The notes: a model not told the origin generated them from the sequence alone. Shown: positions 1 to 8,375, numbered from the stretch's first letter. The stretch is DNA of 25,703 nucleotides from JAUJOE01 sp038252945 (GCA_038252945.1 JBBSHN010000024.1:1-25703); one strand, 5' to 3'. Program-made: numbers and translations.

Positions 1-422
1 GGATCCGGCGCCCCGTAGTGAGCGGGGTTGAGCTTGGCCCAGCCTGCGAACGGCAGCTTGGCGTAGACGGAGTTGTGGACAGCGATGAGCGGTGCGGTGA
101 TGTCCACGCCGGTCTGCACCTTGATCGTTCCGGTGAACGCGGGTGCGTGCGTACCGGTGCCCGAAGCGCTCAGCAGGCCTCTCAGCCCCGATGGCAACCG
201 TTGCGTGGTGAGGGTGAAGCCGACGTAGCGCGACGCATCGAAGTGGCGTTTTGCCGCCGCGAGTCGTTGCTGTGGTGGCTGATTGGAGCCGGTGCCGGTT
301 GAGCCGGAACAGCCCGTCAGCACCACCATCGTGGTCACTACCGCGAGGACAACTCGCCGAAAGCGCCGCCCGTCGCTGCCACCACCGGCACCGGCGCCAG
401 AAACCGCAAGAATCGGCCTCAC
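1..422 (-). CDS. LppX/LprAFG-family lipoprotein (N-terminal part, runs off window start)
   Basis: The minus strand encodes at least 140 residues and continues past base 1. A basic stretch (RRFRR) is followed by a hydrophobic segment and a lipobox LTGC, which puts the lipidated Cys at about residue 38. The mature protein starts with a Gly/Ser/Thr-rich linker. It continues with the pattern of LppX/LprA/LprF/LprG proteins: a helix (QRLAAAKRHFDAS), beta strands (VGFTLTTQRLPS), AFTGTIKVQTG and NSVYAKLPF, ending in the window at PAHYGAPDP. In mycobacteria this fold carries triacylated glycolipids across the periplasm. Ligand and role here are inferred from family only. The GTG start shares GTGA with the parC stop codon, so the gene is probably translationally coupled to and transcribed with parC. 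The fold is recognised from memory; family assignment is fairly sure, specific member not. Confidence 0.8.
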   Translation of the reverse strand, partial: MRPILAVSGAGAGGGSDGRRFRRVVLAVVTTMVVLTGCSGSTGTGSNQPPQQRLAAAKRHFDASRYVGFTLTTQRLPSGLRGLLSASGTGTHAPAFTGTIKVQTGVDITAPLIAVHNSVYAKLPFAGWAKLNPAHYGAPD

Positions 423-2863
423 CCTCGCACGCCGGAGCCAAAAGCTGCAATTGGCTGCGGAGCGGGCACGCCAGAACCGTCACGACGTCCAGGCTCAACG
501 GGAACGTCGACCGGCGCTCCGCTGGCAGCAGCAGCCCGGACCAGCGCGGGACCGGCGTACGCGCTAAGCAGGACGTCTTCGTCGCGTAGGAAGCGGTGGC
601 AGCGCACTCCTCCAGTGCCGCGACCCTTCGCCGGGTACTCCGCCAGCGGAGTCACCTTGATGCTGCCCGCCTCGGTACCGGGCAGCGCGGTGCTCGAACC
701 CGCAACCGTGACGACGAGGTTGTTGTCCGTCAGTCGGACGGCGCCGAAAGAGATGACTTTCTCCTCCGAACTCAGCCGGATGCCGGCGACTCCGCCGCCT
801 CCACGGCCTTGAGCGCGCACGGCGTCCAGAGGAAAGTGAAGGAGCTGGGCGCCGCTGGTCACGAAGACCAGCTCGTCGTCGTGTGGCCGGAGCTCGGCTG
901 CGCCGATGACCTGGTCACCGGCGTCCAACCGGATGACCGGCCACGAGTCCTTGTTGGAAAGCACCTCCGGTTGCGCCCGCTTCACGACTCCTCTGACGGT
1001 GCCGATCACAAGACCGGGGGACTCAGCCGCTAACGACGTGATGCCGACAACGCGCTCGCCGGCATCGAGCGCCACGAACTCCGTCACTGGCGCACCACCT
1101 TGCAGATGTGGCGCGACTGCCGTCGTCGGCAGCGTCGGCAAGTCCAGCGCCCCCAGCTTGACCAGGCGACCAGCCGACGTGAGAACTCCTACGTCGCCGC
1201 GTGCTGTTGCTGCAGCGACTCCGACGATGACATCATGTCGCGCTCGCGCTCCACCGGTCGCTGGCGGCGAATCGTCGGCGGTCCGTGCAAGCAGGCCGGC
1301 CGAGGAGAGCAGCACCCAGCAGGGATCGTCGGCCACCTCCAGTGGTGTGCCATTCACCGAGGGCTGTCCGGCGGCCTCCAACAAGACGGTGCGCCGTGGC
1401 GTGCCGTGCTGCTTAGCGACGTCGGCAAGCTCGTCAGCCACCAGCCGGCGAAGCTCGGCGTCATCGTCGAGCACCGCGGTGAGCTCTGCGATCGTGCGCT
1501 CCAGCTGCGCGCGCTCGTCCTCCAGCTCCAGCCGTGAGTACTTCGTGAGCCGGCGCAGCGGCATGTCGAGGATGTAGGTCGCCTGAGTTTCGGTGAGGTC
1601 GAAGACCGTCATCAGCCGCTGCCGTGCCTCCTCGGCGTTGTCGCTGGATCGGATCAGCTGGATGACCTCGTCGATGTCCAGAATCGCGACGAGCAGACCC
1701 TCGACGAGATGCAGCCGGTCGCTGGCTCGGCGGCGGCGGAACGCCGAGCGGCGACGTACGACGTCGAGACGGTGGTCGAGGTACACGTCCAAGAACTCCT
1801 TGAGTCCCAGCGTGCGCGGCTGGCCGTCGACAAGTGCCACGGCATTGATCCCGAAGACCTCTTCAAGAGGCGTGAGCCGATACAGCTGCTCGAGCAGCGC
1901 CTCGGGATGGAAGCCGTTCTTGACCTCGATGACCAGCTGCAGCCCCTTGTTGCGGTCGGTGAGGTCCTTGACGTCGGCGATGCCTTGGAGCTTCTTGCTC
2001 TGCACCAGGCTCTTGATCCGCTCGATGACGCGTTCGGGTCCCACGTTGTAGGGCAGCTCGGTGACCACAATTCCCTTGCGCCGGGCGGTGACCGACTCGA
2101 TCCGGGCGCTCGCCCGCATGCGGAACGACCCGCGTCCGGTGGCGTACGCCTCCCGGATGCCCTCGAGGCCGATGATCTTGCCGCCCGTCGGCAGATCGGG
2201 CCCCGGTACGAAGCGCATCAGATCGTCACGAGTCGCATCGGGCGAGGCGATGAGGTGACGCAGGGCCCGAACGACTTCGACCAGGTTATGAGGAGCGCAG
2301 TTGGTTGCCATTCCGACCGCGATGCCGCTGGCCCCGTTGACGAGCAGATTGGGAAACGCGGCCGGCAGCACGACCGGCTCGAGCTCGCGGCTGTCGTAGT
2401 TGGGCTTGAAGTCGACAGTGTCCTCATCGAGTCCCGCGGTCATCCGCAAGGCGGCCGCTGCCATGCGGCATTCGGAGTAGCGCATGGCGGCCGGCGGGTC
2501 GTCGGTAGAGCCGAAGTTGCCGTGGCCGTCGATCAGAGGGAGTCGTAACGACCATGGCTGCACCATCCGCACCAAGGCGTCGTAGATCGCTCCGTCGCCG
2601 TGCGGATGCAGCCGACCCATGACTTCACCGACGACACGGGCGCTCTTGACGTGGCCGCGGTCTGGGCGCACACCCATGTCGTGCATCGTGTAGAGAATGC
2701 GGCGCTGCACCGGCTTCAGGCCGTCGCGGGCATCGGGAAGCGCGCGGGAGTAGATGACCGAGTAGGCGTACTCGAGATAACTCGTGCGCATCTCCGCGCG
2801 CACGTCGACATCGACGATGTGCTCTTCGAAGTCCTCGTCGGGGGTCAGGGTTCGGCGGGCCAT
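419..2863 (-). CDS. parC: DNA topoisomerase IV subunit A (GyrA/ParC family)
   Basis: 814 residues. Type IIA topoisomerase A subunit that cuts and rejoins DNA with a ParE/GyrB partner, which is not in this window. Visible features are the N-terminal YAYSVIYSRALPDARDGLKP block, the quinolone-pocket helix HPHGDGAIYDALVRM (about residues 86-100) and the catalytic Tyr129 in AMRYSECRM. Further along are the PNLLVNGASGIAVGMAT segment, the tower/coiled-coil region and a C-terminal pinwheel. Length and local wording match the second A subunit of Streptomyces (ParC). The pinwheel has QGRGGGG where GyrA carries the Q(R/K)RGG(R/K)G box, which favours decatenase over gyrase. I chose the ATG at 2863 (MARRTLTP) because family homology begins there; an ATG nine bases upstream is possible and neither has a clear ribosome binding site. 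Position 91, equivalent to E. coli GyrA Ser83, is Gly. Confidence 0.93.
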   Translation of the reverse strand: MARRTLTPDEDFEEHIVDVDVRAEMRTSYLEYAYSVIYSRALPDARDGLKPVQRRILYTMHDMGVRPDRGHVKSARVVGEVMGRLHPHGDGAIYDALVRMVQPWSLRLPLIDGHGNFGSTDDPPAAMRYSECRMAAAALRMTAGLDEDTVDFKPNYDSRELEPVVLPAAFPNLLVNGASGIAVGMATNCAPHNLVEVVRALRHLIASPDATRDDLMRFVPGPDLPTGGKIIGLEGIREAYATGRGSFRMRASARIESVTARRKGIVVTELPYNVGPERVIERIKSLVQSKKLQGIADVKDLTDRNKGLQLVIEVKNGFHPEALLEQLYRLTPLEEVFGINAVALVDGQPRTLGLKEFLDVYLDHRLDVVRRRSAFRRRRASDRLHLVEGLLVAILDIDEVIQLIRSSDNAEEARQRLMTVFDLTETQATYILDMPLRRLTKYSRLELEDERAQLERTIAELTAVLDDDAELRRLVADELADVAKQHGTPRRTVLLEAAGQPSVNGTPLEVADDPCWVLLSSAGLLARTADDSPPATGGARARHDVIVGVAAATARGDVGVLTSAGRLVKLGALDLPTLPTTAVAPHLQGGAPVTEFVALDAGERVVGITSLAAESPGLVIGTVRGVVKRAQPEVLSNKDSWPVIRLDAGDQVIGAAELRPHDDELVFVTSGAQLLHFPLDAVRAQGRGGGGVAGIRLSSEEKVISFGAVRLTDNNLVVTVAGSSTALPGTEAGSIKVTPLAEYPAKGRGTGGVRCHRFLRDEDVLLSAYAGPALVRAAAASGAPVDVPVEPGRRDGSGVPAPQPIAAFGSGVRG

Positions 2864-2965
2864 GATGCCCATTCTGTGAGGTAGCACCGACGAAGCCACG
2901 TACCGACCCGCTCCCCAGGTGTTACAGGCGAGTTCGACGGGCACCTAGGTCGGGGCAGGACGTGC

Positions 2966-2971
2966 GAGGAT
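2966..2971 (+). promoter_or_regulatory. Candidate -10 box (GAGGAT) for a leaderless transcript of the DUF5998 gene
   Basis: GAGGAT lies six bases before the ATG at 2978 and fits the relaxed nAnnnT pattern of actinobacterial -10 boxes. The spacing would place the transcription start on the A of ATG. No TTGAC-like -35 is obvious, and GAGGA could instead act as a ribosome binding site. Confidence 0.4.
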
Positions 2972-2977
2972 GCAGCC

Positions 2978-3574
2978 ATGCGCCAGCCTGGGGTGACCGA
3001 TCAGACGCATGAGCTCAGGGACGCAATCGACCGCTGCGGCTACTATCCGGCCGTTGTAGTCGACGCGGTGGGGTCCGCCCTTGCCGATGAACCGGTGATG
3101 AGCTTCGTCTTGCATCACGAGCCCACCTTCGATCGCGACGAGGTGCGCCGGCACGTCACAGTGCTGGCGTTGACGCCGTCGCGGATGGTCGTCGCGCACA
3201 CCGACGACCATCCACCCGATGACTTGTTGCCCGAGCCCTACGCCTCGACCTCAACCGAGGCCGTTCCGTTGTCCCGCATCGGCAGCGTCGCGGTCACCCG
3301 GATGGTCGCCAACCCGGCGACGCCCGCGCGTTCGACGACAACCGCTGGAGTGACCGAGGCACTGCTCACGGTTGGCTGGGGCGCGGTGCGACGGGTCGAC
3401 CTCGAGCCGGCGGGGTGCCCCGACCCTGACTGCGAGGCCGATCACGGCTACAGCGGGATGCTCTCCGCCGAGGACTTCGCGCTACGCATCAGCGCGAGCG
3501 CCGACGGTCCTGAGGCGGTGGCCAACTTGCTTGACTTCGCGGGCGCGCTGAGTGCGGCGACTGTGGGCTCTTGA
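2978..3574 (+). CDS. DUF5998 family protein
   Basis: 198 residues, cytosolic, no signal peptide. I recognise it as the conserved actinobacterial family DUF5998, whose function is unknown. Features are an N-terminal helix (HELRDAIDRCGYYP), strands such as SFVLHHEPTF and VTVLALTPSRMVVAHTDDH, and a conserved C-terminal block with C-P-D-P-D-C, DHGYSG and a final helix (AVANLLDFAGAL). It is divergent from parC, and its last codon overlaps the start of the following phosphodiesterase gene (TTGA), so the two form an operon. This adjacency is common in actinomycetes and suggests a shared, still unknown, role. The ATG at 2978 fits family length and lies just behind a possible -10 box. Confidence 0.85.
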   Translation: MRQPGVTDQTHELRDAIDRCGYYPAVVVDAVGSALADEPVMSFVLHHEPTFDRDEVRRHVTVLALTPSRMVVAHTDDHPPDDLLPEPYASTSTEAVPLSRIGSVAVTRMVANPATPARSTTTAGVTEALLTVGWGAVRRVDLEPAGCPDPDCEADHGYSGMLSAEDFALRISASADGPEAVANLLDFAGALSAATVGS

Positions 3575-4701
3575 CCTCGCCCGTGCAGGCGGTCCTGCCG
3601 CGCTACTTCGGACGGTCGCTGGGGGAGGTGCTTCCGTCCGCAGTCGCGGCGTTGGGCGGGGACGGCTTCGCCAACGTCCTCGAGCTCCCGCCGAGCCGGG
3701 CGTACGTCGTGGTGCTCGTGGACGGCCTCGGCTGGAAGTTGCTACGACGGCACGCGGCGTTGGCGCCGTACCTCACCTCACTCGTCGGCGGCGCTGAGCC
3801 TCTCACCTGCGGCGTGCCGTCGACGACGGCGACCAGTCTCACCTCGCTGGGCACCGGTCTGCCGCCGGGAGCCCATGGCGTCGTCGGCTACACATCACGC
3901 ATTCCTGGCACCTCTCGGCTGCTCGACGCGCTGCGGTGGGACAAGTCCGTCGACCCGAGGCAGTGGCAAAGCCACCCCACCGTCTTCGGGCGAGCGGCCG
4001 GTTCCGGTGTCCGGGCGACTGCGGTCCTGCGACGGGCCTTTTTGGGCAGCGGGCTGACCGAAGCCGGACAGCGCGGTGCGGAGTTCGTCACAGCCGACAC
4101 GCCAGGCGAGCGCATCGCCGCGGTGGTGGCCAGTAGCAGCGCCGACCGTTCACTCACCTACGCCTATGCCGGTGATCTGGACTCCACCGGCCACCGCAGC
4201 GGGTGCGAGTCAGACGCCTGGTGCCACCAGCTAGGAATGACTGACTGCTTCCTCTCCGCGTTGCGGTCAGCGCTTCCGGCCGAGGTCACTTTGGTCATCA
4301 CGGCCGACCACGGCATGGTCGATGTACCGCTCGAGGATCGTCTCGAGGTGGATGACGTGCCTCACCTTCTGACTGGCGTGACGTTGATGGGAGGCGAGGC
4401 GAGGCTGCGGCACATGTACTGCCGAGCTGGCGCCGCTGAGGAGGTGGCGGCGCGGTGGCGAGAGCGTTGCGGCGACCTAGCCTGGGTCGCCACCCTGGAC
4501 GAGGCGATCGACGAGGGCTGGTTTGGCTCGGTCGACGAGGCGGTGCGCCCACGCCTCGGGGATGTCGTCGTCGCGAGCAGGGGCAGTTCCGCCGTAGTGT
4601 CGCGGAGCCGTTTTCCGGCTGAGGCGACGATGATCGGCCTGCACGGGTCGCTGACTCCCGAGGAGATGCTGGTCCCCCTGCTTCTCGACGCCGGAGGGTA
4701 G
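3571..4701 (+). CDS. Alkaline-phosphatase-superfamily phosphodiesterase / nucleotide pyrophosphatase
   Basis: 376 residues from the TTG that overlaps the DUF5998 stop; a GTG at 3583 is an equally possible start. It is a type I phosphodiesterase/nucleotide pyrophosphatase-like enzyme of the alkaline phosphatase superfamily. The two-metal site can be traced: Asp51 in VVVLVDGLGW, the nucleophile Thr85 or Thr86 in PSTTATSLTSLGTG, Asp204 and His208 in GDLDSTGHRSG, Asp246-His247 in ITADHGMVD, and His358 near the C-terminus. No signal peptide or membrane segment is seen, so it is probably cytosolic, unlike many secreted relatives. The substrate cannot be told; a nucleotide, phosphonate or phospholipid diester are all possible. 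It is convergent with sepH, with only 14 bases between the stops. Confidence 0.88.
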   Translation: MTSPVQAVLPRYFGRSLGEVLPSAVAALGGDGFANVLELPPSRAYVVVLVDGLGWKLLRRHAALAPYLTSLVGGAEPLTCGVPSTTATSLTSLGTGLPPGAHGVVGYTSRIPGTSRLLDALRWDKSVDPRQWQSHPTVFGRAAGSGVRATAVLRRAFLGSGLTEAGQRGAEFVTADTPGERIAAVVASSSADRSLTYAYAGDLDSTGHRSGCESDAWCHQLGMTDCFLSALRSALPAEVTLVITADHGMVDVPLEDRLEVDDVPHLLTGVTLMGGEARLRHMYCRAGAAEEVAARWRERCGDLAWVATLDEAIDEGWFGSVDEAVRPRLGDVVVASRGSSAVVSRSRFPAEATMIGLHGSLTPEEMLVPLLLDAGG

Positions 4702-4715
4702 CCGCGCAGCTTGCG

Positions 4716-5765
4716 TCAGGTCGCTGCGTCGTCGGCGCCGCCGCCACCCAGCATGATCTCGTCCCAGCTGGGCACGCTGGCTCGCTTGGCCGCTCGGCGG
4801 CGCCGCTCCGCCGGCGGTACAGGAGACTCTTCCACCGTTCCGCCTGACGAGCCTGCTGGTGACGCCGCACTGGGCGGTTCGGTGCCACTGGCGCCGGCCT
4901 GCTCAGCGTCTGGTTCCTCGACGGACGCCACATCGGGTCCCACATCGGGGCGGGGATAGCCGTCGGGATCAACCGTCACCTGAGGGCTGGCGTCGTCGGA
5001 GACCTCCGGCGCAGGGGAGAGGGGCGGAGTCGGCGGTGCGTTGACCTCGTCTGGCCCGGCGATGGCCCGCACCACCGCCGTGAGGTCGTCGTCAACTGGA
5101 GAGTCAGCAAGGTCGCCGCCGTCGGGCACCGCTGCAAGGCGGCGCTCACCGCCGCGGCCGGTGGGTCGCAGGTCGGTGAGGTTGCGACTGACCGCAGCCT
5201 CACCGATGAGCTCTCGCGCTTCGTCGTCGAGAGCCACGTTGTAGCGCCCAGCGGCGTCGTAGGCGAACATGGCGACGCGGACACTGTCGTCGAGTCGGTA
5301 CGACGCCTGGACCCCCCACCTTCCGTCGTCGCGCCGCCACGCATCCCACGACACCCAATCGGGGTCGACGTTGCGCATGCGAAGCTGTTCGGCGACAACG
5401 TCGAAGAGTCGCCGAGCTGGACCGTCGGCGCTTCGGCGGCGCACATGACTCCTGCGAGCCAGTTCGGCCATGTGCTGGCGTTCGGCAAGCACCGGAAGGC
5501 AGTACGCCAGCACTTTCTCCACGGGCACCGAAGCGGCGTCGGCGACTTCTTCGGCCGTGGCGCCTGAACGGATTCGAGCCTGAATGTCACGCGGGCGCAT
5601 CGGGCTATCCATGTCGCTCTCCAACTGGCCGATCCTGGCAGGGTCACCACGGAGCACTGTCCGCAGTTTGTCGTTCGCCGCAGCGGTGTACTCCTCACCC
5701 GTGTCGTCGGCGAACAGCAGCTGCTGACCGTCTGTCGTCAACCCCACGAGGGTTAGTTCGCGCAT
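4716..5765 (-). CDS. sepH: Septation protein SepH
   Basis: 349 residues. SepH is an actinobacterial cell-division protein that binds FtsZ and stimulates its assembly at division sites. The N-terminal DUF3071 domain (about 1-180) begins MRELTLVGLTTDGQQLLF and contains a helix-turn-helix-like segment near 56-88 (RPRDIQARIRSGATAEEVA), followed by the conserved VSWDAWRRDDGRWGVQASY strand block. A long acidic, Pro/Ser-rich, presumably disordered linker follows. The protein ends with the conserved short motif VPSWDEIMLG near residue 335, typical of SepH tails. AAGGA lies five bases before the ATG, which supports this start. It is monocistronic and sits between the phosphodiesterase and hemH, as in Streptomyces. 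Confidence 0.93.
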   Translation of the reverse strand: MRELTLVGLTTDGQQLLFADDTGEEYTAAANDKLRTVLRGDPARIGQLESDMDSPMRPRDIQARIRSGATAEEVADAASVPVEKVLAYCLPVLAERQHMAELARRSHVRRRSADGPARRLFDVVAEQLRMRNVDPDWVSWDAWRRDDGRWGVQASYRLDDSVRVAMFAYDAAGRYNVALDDEARELIGEAAVSRNLTDLRPTGRGGERRLAAVPDGGDLADSPVDDDLTAVVRAIAGPDEVNAPPTPPLSPAPEVSDDASPQVTVDPDGYPRPDVGPDVASVEEPDAEQAGASGTEPPSAASPAGSSGGTVEESPVPPAERRRRAAKRASVPSWDEIMLGGGGADDAAT

Positions 5766-5903
5766 CCGCGTCCTTCCGACAGCTTCGGCGAAGTCCGCCT
5801 AGTGTGTCGCGCTGCCACGCCCCAGCGCCAGATTTCGCTGCTGTTGTTCCGCTATTCAACACTGCTCTCGTTGCAGGCGCGAAGCCGGCGAGAAGTCGAG
5901 TGG

Positions 5904-5909
5904 CAAGAT
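5904..5909 (+). promoter_or_regulatory. Candidate -10 box (CAAGAT) for a leaderless hemH transcript
   Basis: CAAGAT is six bases upstream of the GTG at 5916. The distance suits transcription starting on the G of GTG, and no ribosome binding site is present. This favours the GTG over the in-frame ATG at 5928 and over the longer upstream ORF. Confidence 0.5.
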
Positions 5910-5915
5910 TCCCGC

Positions 5916-7028
5916 GTGACAGCGGAAATGCACCCGATCTCCTCCCATGCCGAGGCTACGCCGTACGAGGCGCTGCTGCTTGTCTCATTCGGAGGGCCCG
6001 AGAGGCCAGACCACGTGATGCCGTTTCTGCGTAACGTGACGGCGGGCCGCAACATCCCCGAGTCGCGTCTTGCCGAAGTGGCCGAGCACTACCTGGCGTT
6101 CGGTGGACGCAGCCCGATCAACGACCAGTGCCGAGCGCTCCTGGAAGCGGTCCGAGACGATCTGGCGCAGCGGGGTGTCCGCATTCCGGTGTACTGGGGA
6201 AACCGCAACTGGCCGCCGTACCTCTCGGAAACGATGGAGGAGATGCGGGCAGCCGGTGTGCGCCGCGCCGCGGCGTTCGTAACGAGCGCTTATTCGTCCT
6301 ACTCCGGATGCCGGCAGTACCGAGAGAATCTGTACGACGCGGCGCAGCAGCACCCCGGCATCCGTATCGACAAGCTGCGCCACTACTACAACCACCCAGG
6401 GTTCGTGACTTCCTTCATCGACGCGACAGTGCGGGCGCTGGAGCGTTTGCCCGAAGCCCTGCGCGGCAGCGCCCCGTTGCTGTTCGTGACGCACTCCATA
6501 CCGCTGACCATGGCGCAGTCCTCCGGGCCGGACGGCGACGCCTACGTCGGCCAACACCGCGACGTGGCGGCCTTGGTCAGCTCTGCTGTCTCGCGTCGTA
6601 CCGGCACGGAACATCCCTGGGAACTGGTGTACTGCAGCCGCTCCGGCCCGCCCCACGTCCCGTGGCTCGAGCCTGACGTCAACGATGCGCTGGCCGCCCT
6701 CGCCAGATCCGGCGACAAGTCAGCCGTGGCGATCCCTATCGGCTTTGTGTCTGACCACATGGAAGTGGTGTACGACCTCGACACCGAGGCGGCTGCCACT
6801 GCCAGCGATCTAGGTCTGGCGTTCTCCCGGGCGGGGACTCCCGGCGTCCATCCGGACTTCGTCGCGCTGGTGGCTGATCTGCTCTTGGAGCGGGCGACGG
6901 TCGAGCGCGGTGAGTCGGTGAGCCGTCAGACCGAGGAGTCGCAGCCGGCCAGCTGGGACATCTGTGAGGCGTCGTGTTGCCCAAATCCGCGCGGACCCCT
7001 CCCCGCGCTCTGCGAGCGGTCGTCATGA
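5916..7028 (+). CDS. cpfC: Coproporphyrin III ferrochelatase
   Basis: 370 residues from the leaderless GTG. It inserts Fe2+ into coproporphyrin III in the coproporphyrin-dependent haem pathway of Gram-positive bacteria (formerly hemH). The N-terminus reads YEALLLVSFGGPE. The conserved metal-insertion residues are His in FVTHSIPLTM and Glu in IGFVSDHMEVVYDLDTE. Actinobacterial ferrochelatases hold a [2Fe-2S] cluster; suitable ligands here are Cys132 in YSGCRQYREN and the tail cysteines 350, 354 and 355 in DICEASCCPNP. The gene is monocistronic, with 162 bases before the next ORF. The suhB-like inositol monophosphatase that often follows in relatives is absent. The open frame extends upstream to 5802, but that part has no homology and includes the promoter-like element. 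Confidence 0.93.
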   Translation: MTAEMHPISSHAEATPYEALLLVSFGGPERPDHVMPFLRNVTAGRNIPESRLAEVAEHYLAFGGRSPINDQCRALLEAVRDDLAQRGVRIPVYWGNRNWPPYLSETMEEMRAAGVRRAAAFVTSAYSSYSGCRQYRENLYDAAQQHPGIRIDKLRHYYNHPGFVTSFIDATVRALERLPEALRGSAPLLFVTHSIPLTMAQSSGPDGDAYVGQHRDVAALVSSAVSRRTGTEHPWELVYCSRSGPPHVPWLEPDVNDALAALARSGDKSAVAIPIGFVSDHMEVVYDLDTEAAATASDLGLAFSRAGTPGVHPDFVALVADLLLERATVERGESVSRQTEESQPASWDICEASCCPNPRGPLPALCERSS

Positions 7029-7190
7029 CGAAGGTCAGCAGCGACACGCCGTGAAATGGCGTAGCAATCGCCGCTGAAATCAGGCACAATCTCGCCGCCA
7101 ATCGGGCACAAAAGGGGGTCCTCGTGCGTTGCAGTCGGTGCTGCGCGAACCTGGCGCACCTCATCAAAGACAAAAAAGAAGTGGAACCTC

Positions 7191-7487
7191 ATGGCAACTG
7201 ACTACGACGCTCCCCGCAAGACCGAGGAGGAGCTCAACGAGGACTCCCTGGAAGAGCTCAAGGCACGTCGGCTGGACAAGAACTCGGGCAAGGTCGACGA
7301 GGACGAGGTCGAAGCTGCAGAAACGTTCGAACTACCCGGCGCCGACTTGTCGCACGAGGAGCTCTCGGTGCAAGTCCTGCCGCGACAGGAGGATGAGTTC
7401 ACCTGCTCCAGCTGCTTCCTCGTCCATCATCGAAGCCAGCTGGCGAGCGAAAAGAACGGACGGCTGATCTGCCAGGACTGCGCCTAA
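7191..7487 (+). CDS. DUF4193 family small zinc-ribbon protein
   Basis: 98 residues. This is a conserved actinobacterial family (M. tuberculosis Rv2699c type) of unknown function. The N-terminal two thirds are highly acidic and helical (TEEELNEDSLEELKARR). The C-terminus forms a probable zinc ribbon with Cys72-x2-Cys75 and Cys94-x2-Cys97, ending one residue after the last Cys. The ATG is preceded by a purine-rich ribosome binding site (GAAGTGGAA). The 162-base upstream region (7029-7190) holds no gene; it contains two copies of the word GGCACAA (around 7082 and 7105) whose meaning is unclear. The small acidic protein plus ribbon could bind a basic or nucleic-acid partner such as RNA polymerase, which is speculation. 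Confidence 0.9.
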   Translation: MATDYDAPRKTEEELNEDSLEELKARRLDKNSGKVDEDEVEAAETFELPGADLSHEELSVQVLPRQEDEFTCSSCFLVHHRSQLASEKNGRLICQDCA

Positions 7488-7518
7488 GAGCACCGGTCCA
7501 GGGCGGCTTGGTCCGACC

Positions 7519-7863
7519 TCAGGAAGCGATGCTCTGCACGTCGGCTTCAGTGGCCCGCTCGGCCATCCCCGGCGGCAGCTCACCAGTAGACCGAAGCCAG
7601 TAGCGGGCGGCGCGCCGCGTGGCGTAGGTTTTCGCAACCCCGATGGCCATGCCGCTGATCGCTGCCCAAATCATGGCCTCGCTTTGACCGATGTCGGGGC
7701 TCTCCGGTGTGCTGGGAGGTCTGCGACCAGTCGCCGTTGCCCAGATGATGTCGAGCACTCGGGCGGCTGCGACCCCCGCGACGAGCGCTGAGCTGGTGCC
7801 GACCAGCCGCCAGGTCGTCTTGCCCTTGTTGACGCCTTTGGCGCTCTTCGGACGCTTTGCCAC
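7519..7863 (-). CDS. DUF4235 family membrane protein
   Basis: 114 residues. The basic N-terminus (AKRPKSAKGVNKGK) is followed by two hydrophobic segments: about 20-40 (WRLVGTSSALVAGVAAARVL) and 64-82 (AMIWAAISGMAIGVAKTYA). Between them are the conserved DIIWATATGRRPP and the Pro-rich loop typical of DUF4235. It is a small inner-membrane protein of unknown function. The GTG start is four bases after the DUF3093 stop, so the two genes are probably co-transcribed. It is convergent with DUF4193; the 31-base gap has no convincing terminator hairpin. Confidence 0.85.
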   Translation of the reverse strand: MAKRPKSAKGVNKGKTTWRLVGTSSALVAGVAAARVLDIIWATATGRRPPSTPESPDIGQSEAMIWAAISGMAIGVAKTYATRRAARYWLRSTGELPPGMAERATEADVQSIAS

Positions 7864-7867
7864 GGGC

Positions 7868-8344
7868 CTAGTCTTGCATGCTGCTCGCGTTCAGACAGGC
7901 GGCAAGCTCGCCCGGCCGGCGGGTGGACAAGAGCCAGTAGGGCGCTGGGTCGCGCTCGTCGTCCACTGTCACTTGCACCGAGCACCGCAGATAGGGGCGG
8001 ATGACGAGATAGGCGCGTGCGTCTGCGCCTCGACCCAACAGCCGCTTCGTCTCGTCGGCACTGCAGTTTCGAGCCCGGCCGACGTACCGCCACGGGAGTC
8101 TGGCCCGGCCGGCTCGCAGTCCCGTCGCGTTGACCTCCACCCGAACGCCGCCGTACGACCACAGCCACGCCACAACGAGTCCCGCTGTGACGAGCGCGCC
8201 CGTCCAGGCGATCGGCGCTGTTGTCGCCACCCGGATGGCCCACCAGCATGTGGCGCAGAACGCGGCACCTCCCAGCCACCACGACACCGGAGGCCACAGA
8301 GTCTCCCGGTAGGAGGCAGCGTGAGGCGTGCTAGGGGCAGTCAC
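7868..8344 (-). CDS. DUF3093 family membrane protein
   Basis: 158 residues. Two transmembrane helices lie near residues 20-57 (WWLGGAAFCATCWWAIRV and ALVTAGLVVAWLWSYGG). A cytoplasmic domain follows with VRVEVNATGLRAGRARLPW and ends WLLSTRRPGELAACL, the signature of actinobacterial DUF3093. In M. tuberculosis the homologue (Rv2698) also sits next to dut. The GTG start at 8344 is taken because it lies six bases behind a -10-like CAGGCT on the same strand. The gene is divergent from dut; function unknown. Confidence 0.87.
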   Translation of the reverse strand: MTAPSTPHAASYRETLWPPVSWWLGGAAFCATCWWAIRVATTAPIAWTGALVTAGLVVAWLWSYGGVRVEVNATGLRAGRARLPWRYVGRARNCSADETKRLLGRGADARAYLVIRPYLRCSVQVTVDDERDPAPYWLLSTRRPGELAACLNASSMQD

Positions 8345-8350
8345 GGGCCA

Positions 8351-8356
8351 AGCCTG
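8351..8356 (-). promoter_or_regulatory. Candidate -10 box (CAGGCT) for leaderless DUF3093 transcript
   Basis: On the minus strand CAGGCT is followed by six bases and the GTG start. Together with the dut -10 at 8376-8381 it makes a tight divergent promoter pair in an 87-base intergenic region. Confidence 0.4.
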
Positions 8357-8375
8357 CCAGTCAATCTCGGTTGGG

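Noticed and set aside
906..2548. Several 150-280-residue plus-strand frames opposite parC
   Set aside because: All are antisense shadows with Ser/Arg-rich low-complexity sequence; parC itself shows complete family motifs.
5802..5915. Longer N-terminus for the ferrochelatase
   Set aside because: The extra 38 residues lack homology and contain the -10-like CAAGAT; family homology starts after the GTG at 5916.
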